Source: Pogostemon cablin
Lineage: Eukaryota; Streptophyta; Magnoliopsida; Lamiales; Lamiaceae
Length of the DNA stretch: 64,000 nucleotides
Direction: 5' to 3'
NCBI GenBank assembly: GCA_023678885.1
Contig: CM043013.1
Location: 23,778,791-23,842,790 of the forward strand
Part shown: positions 54,762 through 64,000 of the stretch, piece after piece
Layout of the letters: each line of letters starts with the position of its first letter
Position numbering within the stretch: position 1 is the stretch's first letter
The notes under the pieces: model-generated
What the model was told of the DNA's origin: nothing
Databases searched by the model: none
Seen by the model: the letters and a program-made list of their open reading frames with translations, nothing else
Position numbers and translations under genes: made by a program

Positions 54762-56794
54762 CTCCCTAGGAGCATCATCATCCTCATCATCATCGTCATT
54801 CTCATCCATTCTATTTTCCACAGCTCGGCACAGACTGGTAATGTGCTTATCCATCATATCCACTCGACTACTCACTCTACCAACACGCTCATCCAAGGCA
54901 GAGTACCTTTCGTTCAGCGTGGCGTAGTTGGCGTTAGCGAGCGCGAGCTACCTGTTCGTCTCTTGCTGCGCAGCTACCACCGCGATCAGCTGCTCATGAA
55001 TCAAGCGAAGCTACTCCCTAGTACCTGGAACTGCTCGCCGCTTCTGCAGTACCGGAGCATGCTGAGGCGCATCATGCTGCTCTCATTCCGGAATCTCCAT
55101 CTCCAGCTGCTCATCTACCTGATCCTCCTCTTCAGGCTGCTGTGGCTGAGGTGGACGGAACTCTCCTTGATCAACGATCTGCTGTAACTCAGCCATCCTC
55201 CCCTCAGCACACATCTGTGCTACCGCTCTCTAATCACCACCCGACTTCACTGCCACGGATAAAGCAGTATGTCCAAGAGAATTCATTAACTTATTCCTTG
55301 CTTCCCGAATAGTTGTCAAGTTGCTCACGTCGAAGGGGAACATAAATTCGAAAGGCTTGAGACCTCTCGTGAAAAACCAATCTCCATTTCTAAAATGGGC
55401 AAATCCTCCCTTCGCGCACGTGCTCATCATCAAATCGGGTTCTCCTTCTACTGGTGTAATGCCGGTGAGGTCCAAGTTATAATGCTCAGCCACGATCGTC
55501 AATAACCCTCCAATATTCACCTTTTGAAAACCAATGGTCTTGAATCGATTCAGCTGCACAATAAAATAAGCTCCAACATTGAACTTCACTCCATTCAGCA
55601 TACACCACAGGGCATATAGCTCTCCTCTAGACACAACACTCCCCTCCGAGCGGACAAACAACGTGTTGCTCAGGATGCGGTCCATGTACCTCAAGACAGG
55701 GTTCTTTATTGCGGAAGCACGAGTCTGTCTGGTCTTATAATTATGAATCTCCCCAGTGATCTCCCTCCAAAACCGCTTTACACTGAATGCAGCATTTTCT
55801 AAATGAGGGATCTCCAAAGGCGTCTCAAACAGCTCATTGAAATCCTCAGACGTTCATCTCCTACTCACTCCACCAAGCTGAAACGTACACCGATAGGGGT
55901 ATCCAAGCGGGTCCTTCTCCATCTCAAACGAGCAAACTACTTCCGTTGTAACATGAAAGTACGTCGGCCTCTTCAACTCCATGAATCTTCGGATCCCTAC
56001 TTGATCAAACATCCAAAATATATCATCCCCTATTCTCATTATCCTCATCGCTTCATCATCTTGGTATCGAGTGTGAGCTATCTTGTCTGAACTTCTTCCC
56101 ACTTCTCTTTAATCTCATCCCAATCTTGCATCCTAATCTTGAAGTTATCAGGTAAACGATCTTGTAGCCTCAGTTTTCTTGTTACTTTGTCCAAATTTGA
56201 AGGCCTGTCATGCCTTTTCTTTAATCTTTCCTCCTCTGCCTTTCCTTTTCCTTTACTTGATTCTTGTCCCTTTCCTGAAAACAAATACTTCAATCCAACC
56301 AACAAGACAAGAAAGCAAGTATTGTACTAGCACATCACATACTCTACTCAAGACTTCAAGCATCAATGCATATTCACACAAACTATCCTCTCAACACCAC
56401 TTGCTTATTCAACATTCTCAAAACATCTTCAATCACACCTTCCTTAATCATCAAAACATAACCAACAAGCATGCATTAAGCAATTCAATCAAAAATTCAA
56501 CATGTTTCCCTCAATGAACTACTTCAATTTCATCAATTTCAAACCAAATCAACATACTCATTCTATGATATGTTCTATCCTTGATTAATCCATATAAAAA
56601 TCCAAGTTCTATAAATAATCAATCAACCAAAAACCAAGAAACAAGAATTCATATGAAACAAATCATAATATCAACATTCACCATGAAATTCAACCATACT
56701 CAACATCAATCCTCTTCTTCACATCGAATTTCTTACCTAAACCTTCAATCCTAGAGTAATTGAGTTGGAAAAACATACCTTGTGACTTGCCCAT
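54762..56794 (-). pseudogene. C env-position gene, two exons, disrupted
   Basis: Exon 1 (56794-56779) gives ATGGGCAAGTCACAAG before a GTATGT donor. The intron is 56778-56275 (504 nt) with a TTTTCAG acceptor. Exon 2 starts GKGQESSKGKGKAEEERLKK in phase and runs left. Homology to the B protein: WDEIKEKWEEV, IAHTRYQDDEAMR, ELKRPTYFHVTTEVVCSFE, NPVLRYMDRILSNTLF, LYALWCMLNGVKFNVGAYF. A frameshift lies near 56090 and stops near 55851, 55227, 55085 and 54950. The C-terminus has a coiled coil and an Asp/Glu tail ending DDDAPRE. The last intact block (55817-55230) is 195 codons. Function unknown, as for B. Confidence 0.75.
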
Positions 56795-57044
56795 GGTGAA
56801 CAACCGATCGAGAACACACAACAACCAAAAATCGCGATTTCAGCCCTAACTTGCGATGAAATCCGCCCAAATCCGCGACCGAATCGATAATTCAAGGTGT
56901 AGTGTTGTGTAATCGATGTGAAATCAAGTGTAATTGAAGAATTTGTACAAGGGTGTAGAGGTTCGAAGAGGGTTCGAGGTTTGGTATTTCGAAAAAGTGA
57001 TCGAACCCCTCTGAAAAATCGAACTTAAATCGCGTACCTGGCTT

Positions 57045-57362
57045 GGTTCGACCTCGGGTTCGACCACCTGAACAGGTCGAACCATGGATGGCGAGGTCGA
57101 ACCTCTCTTCTGGACAAACAATCTTCTCGGTTCGACCAGGGGTTCGACTTGCTAAATAGGTCGAACCTTCCTTGAATTGGTCGAACCCTTCTTCTGGAAA
57201 ATAGAGTGCTTCCAACTGACAGGTTCGACCTCCTGATCAGGTCGAACAACTATGGCTTTGATCGAACCTCCTCTCTGGACAACTTTCGATGCCGGTTCGA
57301 CTTTCTCTGCTTTTGTTCGACCTCTGGCTCTGGTCGAACCACTCCTAGAGTTGGTCGAACCT
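57045..57362 (-). repeat. Internal arm block of C: GGTTCGACC / GGTCGAACC
   Basis: The same arms as the C LTR block (e.g. ggttcgacctcctgatcagg then tcgaac; gttcgaccacctgaacaggt then cgaacc), with the spacer ctggaca again. It is placed upstream of env-position exon 1 and downstream of the internal polypurine tract. Weaker, degraded arms continue to about 56960. Confidence 0.85.
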
Positions 57363-57658
57363 TCCTCCTGATTTCCAAAACTGAGTGTTCTTCATTCACT
57401 ACATACTTCAAGCTTCAACACAACTTCATTAGGTACAATCTAGAGCATAACTTCAAAATTTATTCCACATAACATCATTCATGAGTATCTCCATAAAAGA
57501 AAACACAACCAAAAACCACTGAACATTAGGCAAGTTGTAAAAAATCGTCACATTAAAATCGATTAAAATTTCAATATGGCCGCAAAAACCAACTCCCCTA
57601 ACAAACAATACAAAGAAAAGATTATACTCTTAATGCTTCAATGAGGTAATAACATCAC
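57363..57658 (-). other. C U3-like segment between internal polypurine tract and arm block
   Basis: A+T-rich, non-coding. By position it matches the 27851-28100 segment of B; sequence resemblance to the C LTR start is limited. Confidence 0.4.
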
Positions 57659-57675
57659 ACCCCCCCCCCAAACTT
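57659..57675 (-). promoter_or_regulatory. Internal polypurine tract of C
   Basis: Minus strand actaagtttggggggggggg, longer than the 3' tract, about 290 bp past the end of recognisable pol. Confidence 0.6.
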
Positions 57676-57966
57676 AGTAAAAACGTAAGTAAAAAATAAG
57701 TTTGAAAAGAGATGTAATTGCCGATTAGTAAGCATCCTAAATATAAAAATTTCTTACTCACACAAAAGAAATAAAGCAATAAAACGGAAGAGTAAGCTCT
57801 CAACAAGCGCTCATGTTTAACGTCGTAGAGTCACGACGGTACCAAATCAGATCAAGGTATCATCAAAAATGACACACGCATCATCCGGCGACTTATAATG
57901 CTTCAACCGATGCCCATTCGCCGTGATAACGTCTCCATCTTTGTCAATAAGCTCAAAACTCCCCCC
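57676..57966 (-). other. C region around pol stop
   Basis: 57830-57965 still reads as the last part of pol in another frame (RLKHYKSPDDACVIFDDTLI-like on the minus strand), shifted from the frame that stops at 57967. Confidence 0.4.
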
Positions 57967-58536
57967 TCATAAGGCTCGATGAATTATGAACGGTCCCGTC
58001 CACTTAGACTTCAACTTGCCTGCAAAAAGCTTCAAACGAGAGTTAAAAAGTAGTACCTCATCTCCTTGCTTGAACTCCTTGTATGAAATCTTAGAATCAT
58101 GCCACCTCTTCATTCTTTCCTTATAAATCTCTGAATTCTTGTAAGCACGACTCCTAAACTCATCCAATTGATTCATGTGAGTTATCCTCAACTTCTTCAC
58201 ATCCTTAAGGGTTAAGTTCAAGCGACGCAAAGCCCAAAACGCTTTGTGTTGAATCTCTACAGGTAAGTGGCACGGCTTCCCATAGACAATTTGATACGGT
58301 GACATATCTAACACCATCTTGTAAGCGGTCCGGAACCCCCATAACACATCATCAAGCTTCATAGCCCAATCCTTTCTATTAGTTCCTATCACTTTCTCCA
58401 GAATCTGCTTTACTTGACGGTTGGAGACCTCTGCTTGCCCATTCGCTTGCGGATGATAGGGTGAGTAACCCTATGCTTAACACCATAATCCTTAAGCACC
58501 TTCTCCAGAAATTTATTGACGAAGTGGGAACCTCCA
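57967..58536 (-). pseudogene. C pol, integrase C-terminal half, cut by D
   Basis: 58536-58400 gives SHFVNKFLEKVLKDYGVKHRVT, then a one-base shift within the YHPQ region that precedes the catalytic Glu, then RKDWAMKLDDVLWGFRTAYK, SPYQIVYGKPCHLPVE, ALRRLNL and a C-terminal LKLFAGKLKSKWTGPF module (to 57967). Closely similar to the B integrase tail. Upstream domains lie beyond D and the window. Confidence 0.88.
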
Positions 58537-60256
58537 TGATTAGCCATAGTTTAGTGGAGAATGACCAATTCAAGAAATTATCGAACCACAGGGAGGAAGG
58601 TACTAGGGTCTAAGCGATCTCGTGTTTGTCATAGTATTATAGAGATGAACGAGAAGGGGAGATAATCAAGAAATGACAATAAAATAAATGGATAGATGAA
58701 TAGGAGATGAATGAATGAGCCAAGTAGATAGAGATGAGACTAGCAATACTTAAAGCATGGAAAATCTAGGTATCATGCAATGAATTCATATGTGTAATGG
58801 GAAAAAAGCTAAGGGCCAACACTAAGATCACCTAAACTCCCTCTCGGAATGAATAGGATATGGAATGACATTCATTGGATTGGTTCTCACTCAAACAATT
58901 CCAACTAGGTACTAAGCTTGAAATGAGAGTCCCTTCACATAATCTATTGACTTCTCAATCTAATAAATGATATGTTCTATCAAAGGGTTCTAAACTATGA
59001 AGGACTTCTCAATCTCTTCACAATCTATAATGCACATGAAGTGTTTGATGAAATGATTCACTTAATTATCCTAAATATGCAATTGACTTCTCAATCTAAT
59101 CACATGCTTAAAACAATTAAACACACAAATAATCATAAACCTCAAGATCTAAAGCATCAATGATAGAAAATCAATTAACCCAATCAACATAATCATTCAA
59201 TTGCAAAATACCAAAAATTATCCAACACAATTCATATTGCTAATCTCACAAGGGAGATTAGCCTCTCATATCCATAAGAAAATTAACATAGACATTAAAT
59301 TCCTTACAAAACATGATAAACAATAGGTTTCAATACAAAGTGTAGATGAAAACTCCCTTGGATGTCTCCAATGGTGATCTTCTTCTTCCCCTTGCAATTC
59401 ACCTCTCTTCCTTGCTTCTCTAGCTACTTGGATGATGGATTTGATGGATGGATGAAGGTAGATCCAAAGGATGAAGAATGGATGAAGGTGAAGGTGAAAA
59501 ATGGAGGAAAAGGTGTGTGTTTGGTGTAGATCTGATCCCCACTGATATTTACACTCCAAAATGGGTGTTTTTACCCCTTGGAACCTTCTAGAACACATTC
59601 TAATCATAAAAATGACTTTGGGCCGAGCATGGGTCGAATTCGGGTCAAGTTCGGGTCGGTGCAGCGCAGTCTCACCGTTTCGCGCATAACTTCAACATCC
59701 GATCTCCAATTTGAGTAATTCTTGCGCTCACGCGATCCTCTTTTCATTGGCTTTCTATCCATATAAAGATCTGACAAAATATCCAATATTTGAAGGTGTA
59801 ACAAGTCATATAAAGTAGCACAACCATGCTGAGTAGAAACAGCCTGCGCGACGTCACTATTTTAATCATAACTTTCTCGTTTGGGCTCGAATTGAAGTGT
59901 TTCTTATATCAAAAGGATCCTCTTTTATGTAGCTTTCCAACCATATATCACACTTCTTCTTTTGAGCTCCACAAGAGTACAGAAAAATTACACAAGTTGG
60001 ACGTGCGTTTTTCAGTATTTTGCTTAATTTGACTCATTTTCCCTCGTTTCAACTCCGAATTAAGCTTCGTTTTTTCTCAAATTTTCCTTCTCGCGTCTAG
60101 AATCCATTTTTACCTGGAAATCATACATTTAAGCTTATTCTCACACATTTCCATAAAAACACAAAACACAACCAAATAGAACATAAAATACGGATAAAAT
60201 AATACGAAAACACATATAAAAAGACACTAAAATCTAGGTGAAAATATCACTCATCA
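58537..60256 (-). repeat. D 3' LTR
   Basis: Minus strand TGATGAGTGATATTTTCACC to CCATGGCTAATCA-type end (ATGGCTAATCA). It shares its first 150 bp and last 500 bp with B LTRs; the middle differs. A short arm region (gggtcgaattcgggtcaagt, 59630-59665) and a weak TATA (gtaaata near 59551) are present. Confidence 0.85.
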
Positions 60257-62307
60257 CACCCCCAAACTTAAAGTGTTGTGCGTCCCCGCACAACGAAAAT
60301 GATAAACCAAGGAGAGTGATTTTCACCTAGTAAAAAAAACTAAACGAACACAAGTAATAACACATCATTAGCAACAAGAATTACAAATTATACTAAGCTA
60401 TCCTACAACATTAGATTTATGATATGAGAAATTAACAAGTTCAATCAAAAGAGAATAAGGTGCAATATAGTCCCTTTTAGTCTAAGCCTCACATAAGTTT
60501 ATCAATTTCACTCAATACTCTTTGAAGTAGGGTTAATCAACACTCATCAACCGATTGGCTTGACTCGCTATAAACTTGCTCGCAGACTACATTCACAACC
60601 AACCAAAGTTTCCATTAGTGATCAAAAAGGTCTTTTATTAAGGATGTAATGATAGGGTCTTTGGTAAGGTAGGAAGAGTATGGATAATAGTGACTAACAA
60701 GTGTAAGTAATCGAAGAGATGATCAACTTCCTCAACTTCTCCACTTTTCTTTCTTCCTTTCTCAACTTTGGTAATCACAAGCACTAATCATCAACTTTCC
60801 TTAGATTTTGAGCTTCTTTTAATGCATGCTTCCTTCTTTGAACTTTTAAGTACTTGAGCATATTGTTATTGCTTTGCTCATTTTCTTATTTTGAGGTTAC
60901 ATGTCCATTCTTTCTTGTGCTCTTTTTCATCCTTTTTCTTGCTTGTTTACCATTTTCTTTTTTCTTTTTCTTCCTTATCAAACCTTTCTAGTTACCATCT
61001 CCTCAATCACCCACACAAATGGTATATATGTAAGGCTTAAGTGGGTAATCATGGCTTGTAATGTGCTTATATCACAATAAATAGGCTTTAAGGCTCAAAG
61101 TGGTTGACTAGGGATGATGTTCAAGGTAGGGAAATATATGGTAATGACTATAAATGATAAGGATGGCCTAAGATCATTTCACTAATCTCCACAAATCGGG
61201 CTCGTTCCTATAGTCCTTGAGCAAGTTCTAGCTTATCAAACACAACCAATCCACTCATGAAGAAAAAAAACCATGTATGCACGGTTGAGGCTCAAATGCT
61301 CACAAGCTTGTGCTCGGACCTTAAGAAACTTATTGCACCACATTCATCTCAAAATTGAACAAGTTAAGTAAAACATGTCACAATTCGAAAGTGTAGAGAT
61401 TCTTAATCATAACTTGTCATCACTTACTACCACAACATATCACCACTCATATTCAAAAATGACTCACAACCTCCCTAAACAAACCACCAAACATACCAAG
61501 ACAAATATAAAAATACACACAAAACTCAAAATAAAGACTCAACAAACAAAGAACAAAACAAAAACACATAACATACAAAAATAAAAATCACCATCATTAA
61601 ACAATGAAGCACACATTCAAATCATCCAAAACAATGTAAGCTCTCAATCATCCCAACCTTGATTGAAAAGGAAATCTTAAATAATGAAAATAAACATCCC
61701 AAAACATAACAAATTAAGTAGCATGCTAATCACATCAATACAAATAAAATCAAATTATGCTAAGCACATAAAAGTGGTAGGGTGTAGAATGAACTCCCTC
61801 AATAAGCATTTGATAGTGGAAGTTGTTAGCTCCGAGCTCAATTCGTGCTTCCAATACCCTTCATACATGCTCAACAAAATCATTAGCTCAACAATTTCAT
61901 TAAAAATATGGACTATCATGCACTTCAACACGACCAATCATACCAAAATCAAACCAATGCTCATGAGAAAAATTCAAAATTAGCCCAAAAATACGAAAAG
62001 TATATGCTTTCAAGACAAAGTATGTTCACACCACGCCATATCCCCCCAAACTTAAATTGAAACAAGAGTTTCGAGGTAAGTTTGCAAAAAGTGGTGTGAC
62101 TTACTTTCACACTTCAAATTAAGCACTTATCGTTTGTCCAATACGCATTCTCCTCACAAGCACAATCAACATACATATCAAAAATGCAAAACAAGCAAAT
62201 CCACCATCCTTATTGAAAGCAATAAATAAAGCAATAAAAATAATGATGGGTTGCCTCCCATCTAGCGCTAAGTTTAACGTCTTCAAGCCGGACGGGATAT
62301 GGAGAAC
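60257..62307 (-). other. D non-coding body
   Basis: Homologous in order to B 23674-25100 and then to B 28060-28200, skipping the env-position gene, its intron and the arm block. Polypurine tract at 60257-60272 and an internal polypurine tract at 62041-62053 (minus strand aagtttggggggat) are kept. Confidence 0.65.
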
Positions 62308-63675
62308 TCATCGGAATGGCCACGGATATCTTTCGTCCTTGCCATCAAATTTTAAACGTTGTGCTTCTTCCTCTAATAGGCACTTATGGCAAATAAAGAC
62401 CTCCGTTGCATCCTTCGAGCATGGCTTTAGAAATTCAACTCTCTTGAGCTTACACTCCATTGCCCTCTCCATTCTTGAAAACCACTTATTCCTCCTTACC
62501 AAATAGACCCCCAACATCTCTTCGAGTTCTCTTTTGTTTCTAAGGATATGAGAAAAATCAATGGGTAAAACAAAATCAATGTAAACAATATTATCAAATT
62601 CAAAGCAACTTAAAGAGTTTAAAGGTTTAGAAATGCTCATTTCACTCTTCAAGTCATCATCATTTGTTTCTAGACTTTGTTCATCTTCATCAACATCATT
62701 TGCCTCAATATGCTCTTCAAACACCTCATTTGATTCTTCATCTCCCAAATTCTTTTCTTTCTCAAACTCTTCTTCAAATTTACTCTCCTCTTCAAGCTCT
62801 TCAACTTGTTGAAAATTGGTCAAAGCACTTACAATTTGGCTCACTTGATGCTCCAAAGCTTTGAATCTTCTATCATTAGCTTCTTCAATAGCTTTGAATC
62901 TTCTATCATTAGCTTCCTCAATAGCTTTGAATCTTCTTTCATTAGCTTCATCAATCTTTCTCCTTGTTTCAATCAACTTCTCAATCAATGCTTCTAAAGA
63001 TGATTTTTCTTCTTCGACTTGTTGAAATTCTCCTCCCTCTTGGTTGTCACAATTCCATCCTTGAATTGGTGGATAATTCTCATGAAAACTTCCTTCATAG
63101 TTATATTGAAAATTTCCTTGGAAATCATCTACTCCCATGAAAGAAACATCTCCTACTTGATGCGTAGGCATCCTCCACTCTTCTTGCTCCGTAGGACTAG
63201 GAATTGACACACCTTGCACATTTTGAGCACCCCCCAAACTTGAATTAGACAAGACTTGACCATAAGCACCTTGATTCATCATCCTTATTTGTCTTGTCAC
63301 TTCCAAAGTAACTTGGGTAATTATCTCGGAGGATTCATTTTGAAGAAAACTTGATTGAGAATCTTGACCTTCATCACTTCCTTGAGCACTTCTTCTATGT
63401 AATTCAAGTAAAGCGTAGTTTTGGAACGGAGGAGAAGTGTTGGTGTTGGGATTTTGTGGAGAATAAGTGTATGCTTGATACGGGTGGAATGTATTTCCAT
63501 TGTAAGCTTGTTGCCATTCTCCATTTCTTCTTTGATTGTAGTATTGAGAGCTATCTTGATTCATTTGGAAGTTGTATCCATAGTTGCTCTCATTCATGTA
63601 GCCTCTTGATTGTGGAGGTGGAACCCTTGCAAATTGATCCCCAAAGACATTTGTGAATTGGTTCCAACCATCCAT
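62308..63675 (-). CDS. D 455-residue gag-linker-derived protein, intact
   Basis: Single open frame from ATG at 63675, about 215 bp from the primer-binding site. Residues 1-150 are Gln/Asn/Tyr-rich; 150-210 repeat NFQYNYEGSFHENY-type phrases like the start of B pol. Residues 220-290 form a coiled coil with the near-perfect repeat EANDRRFKAIE three times, matching the coil in B (EKVNERRLKALE). Then an acidic region, and a C-terminal domain with RNKRELEEMLGVYLVRRNKWFSRMERAM, a C-x2-C pair (FICHKCLLEE) and YPWPF. There is no gag capsid, protease or RT. The C-terminal domain is unknown to me. Keeping a 455-codon frame in an enzyme-less element suggests recent activity or a useful product. Confidence 0.75.
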   Translation of the reverse strand: MDGWNQFTNVFGDQFARVPPPQSRGYMNESNYGYNFQMNQDSSQYYNQRRNGEWQQAYNGNTFHPYQAYTYSPQNPNTNTSPPFQNYALLELHRRSAQGSDEGQDSQSSFLQNESSEIITQVTLEVTRQIRMMNQGAYGQVLSNSSLGGAQNVQGVSIPSPTEQEEWRMPTHQVGDVSFMGVDDFQGNFQYNYEGSFHENYPPIQGWNCDNQEGGEFQQVEEEKSSLEALIEKLIETRRKIDEANERRFKAIEEANDRRFKAIEEANDRRFKALEHQVSQIVSALTNFQQVEELEEESKFEEEFEKEKNLGDEESNEVFEEHIEANDVDEDEQSLETNDDDLKSEMSISKPLNSLSCFEFDNIVYIDFVLPIDFSHILRNKRELEEMLGVYLVRRNKWFSRMERAMECKLKRVEFLKPCSKDATEVFICHKCLLEEEAQRLKFDGKDERYPWPFR

Positions 63676-63910
63676 TTAAATGCTCTTCTCAAGGCTTACT
63701 ACAATTCTCCTCAAACTTGCTATTTTTGGCTTTGATCCCCCTTCCTCTTCTCTCAAGGTAGTTTCACGTACCTATCAAAATGAAAAAGTGAGATCAAAAA
63801 TTTTCCAAAACAAATAATAAAAAGCAATAAAAATATCTCTATTAATACCAATCGAAACACTCCTTCGTTAAACCACTAGCAACCGTTACCTCCCCGGCAG
63901 CGGCGCCATT
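63676..63910 (-). other. D leader with primer-binding site
   Basis: Primer-binding site at 63889-63908 (minus strand TGGCGCCGCTGCCGGGGAGG), then a non-coding leader containing a ttttgatag|gtacgtg splice-like site near 63775. Confidence 0.6.
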
Positions 63911-64000
63911 TGATTAGCCATAGTTTAGTGGAGAATGACCAATTCAAGAAATTATCGAACCACAGGGAGGAAGGTACTAGGGTCTAAGCGATCTCGTGTT
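63911..64000 (-). repeat. D 5' LTR, partial, running off the window
   Basis: Ninety bases identical in order to 58537-58626 (tgattagccatagtttagtg...). Confidence 0.92.

Larger units (their letters stand above)
51784..64000 (-). mobile_element. C: Athila-type Ty3/gypsy element, 3' part, interrupted by D
   Basis: 3' LTR 51784-53432, polypurine tract, non-coding stretch, env-position gene, internal arm block, internal polypurine tract and the end of pol (to 58536). D begins at 58537. The rest of C lies beyond the right edge. The candidate TSD gcatc precedes the LTR at 51779-51783 but its partner is outside. Confidence 0.85.
58537..64000 (-). mobile_element. D: non-autonomous Athila-derived element, inserted in C
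   Basis: 3' LTR 58537-60256 (1720 bp), polypurine tract, non-coding body, one 455-codon ORF, primer-binding site TGGCGCCGCTGCCGGGGAGG and the first 90 bp of the 5' LTR (from 63911). The whole interior is only 3654 bp and has no protease, RT, integrase or env-position gene. PBS, polypurine tract and body phrases match B, so B-like elements probably supply the enzymes. The left TSD candidate is ctcca (58532-58536). Confidence 0.85.

Overview
This window is plant nuclear DNA, almost certainly from a eudicot. The support is plant-only element families (Athila-type and Tat-type Ty3/gypsy, copia, Stowaway MITE, a Lemi/pogo-like transposase, DUF1985 and plant mobile domain proteins), GT-AG introns, A+T-rich spacers, and repeated LTR ends, primer-binding sites and polypurine tracts. 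I cannot name the species. I see no conserved host single-copy gene, rRNA, tRNA or CRISPR array. The window is a heterochromatin-like pile of nested transposons.

Layout. (1) 1-3070: 5' part of a three-exon DUF1985 gene on the minus strand, cut by the left edge, with a 247-bp-period tandem array upstream; probably part of a DNA transposon. (2) 3290-4946: dead Tigger/pogo-type transposase on the minus strand. (3) 5949-6183: Stowaway-like MITE. (4) 6859-8058: remnant of an Athila-type LTR (F1, plus), interrupted by T1. (5) 8059-49746: T1, a decayed Tat-lineage Ty3/gypsy element (plus) with two RNase H domains and an antisense plant-mobile-domain gene. (6) 20548-48748: copia element A (minus) inserted in the 3' region of T1 with TSD gcggg. 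A is itself split by gypsy element B (22019-36005, minus, TSD agatg) and by copia element G (36348-45058, plus, TSD gtagt). (7) 49747-51236: gag and LTR of another Tat-like element, E (minus). (8) 51237-51783: LTR fragment F2 (plus). (9) 51784 to the right edge: Athila-type element C (minus), split in its integrase by D (58537 onward, minus), a gag/pol-less non-autonomous relative whose second LTR runs off the window.

Order of events read from nesting: F1, then T1, then A, then G and B inside A; and F2, then C, then D. LTR divergence judged by eye agrees: about 2.4% for A, 2.5% for G and 0.6% for B, so B is the youngest.

The most interesting signal is in the Athila-type elements. Each LTR carries, just upstream of its TATA box, a GC-rich block of short inverted arms whose sequence is specific to that element. 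In B and C a second block with the same arms lies between pol and the env-position gene, behind a second polypurine tract and ahead of a small 5' exon and intron. This looks like a duplicated polypurine-tract-plus-U3 segment acting as a private promoter for the env-position gene. The second notable structure is in G, where most of the 5' LTR has been replaced by a copy of the 3' LTR plus 475 bp of its downstream flank, a fossil of a template-switching repair event.
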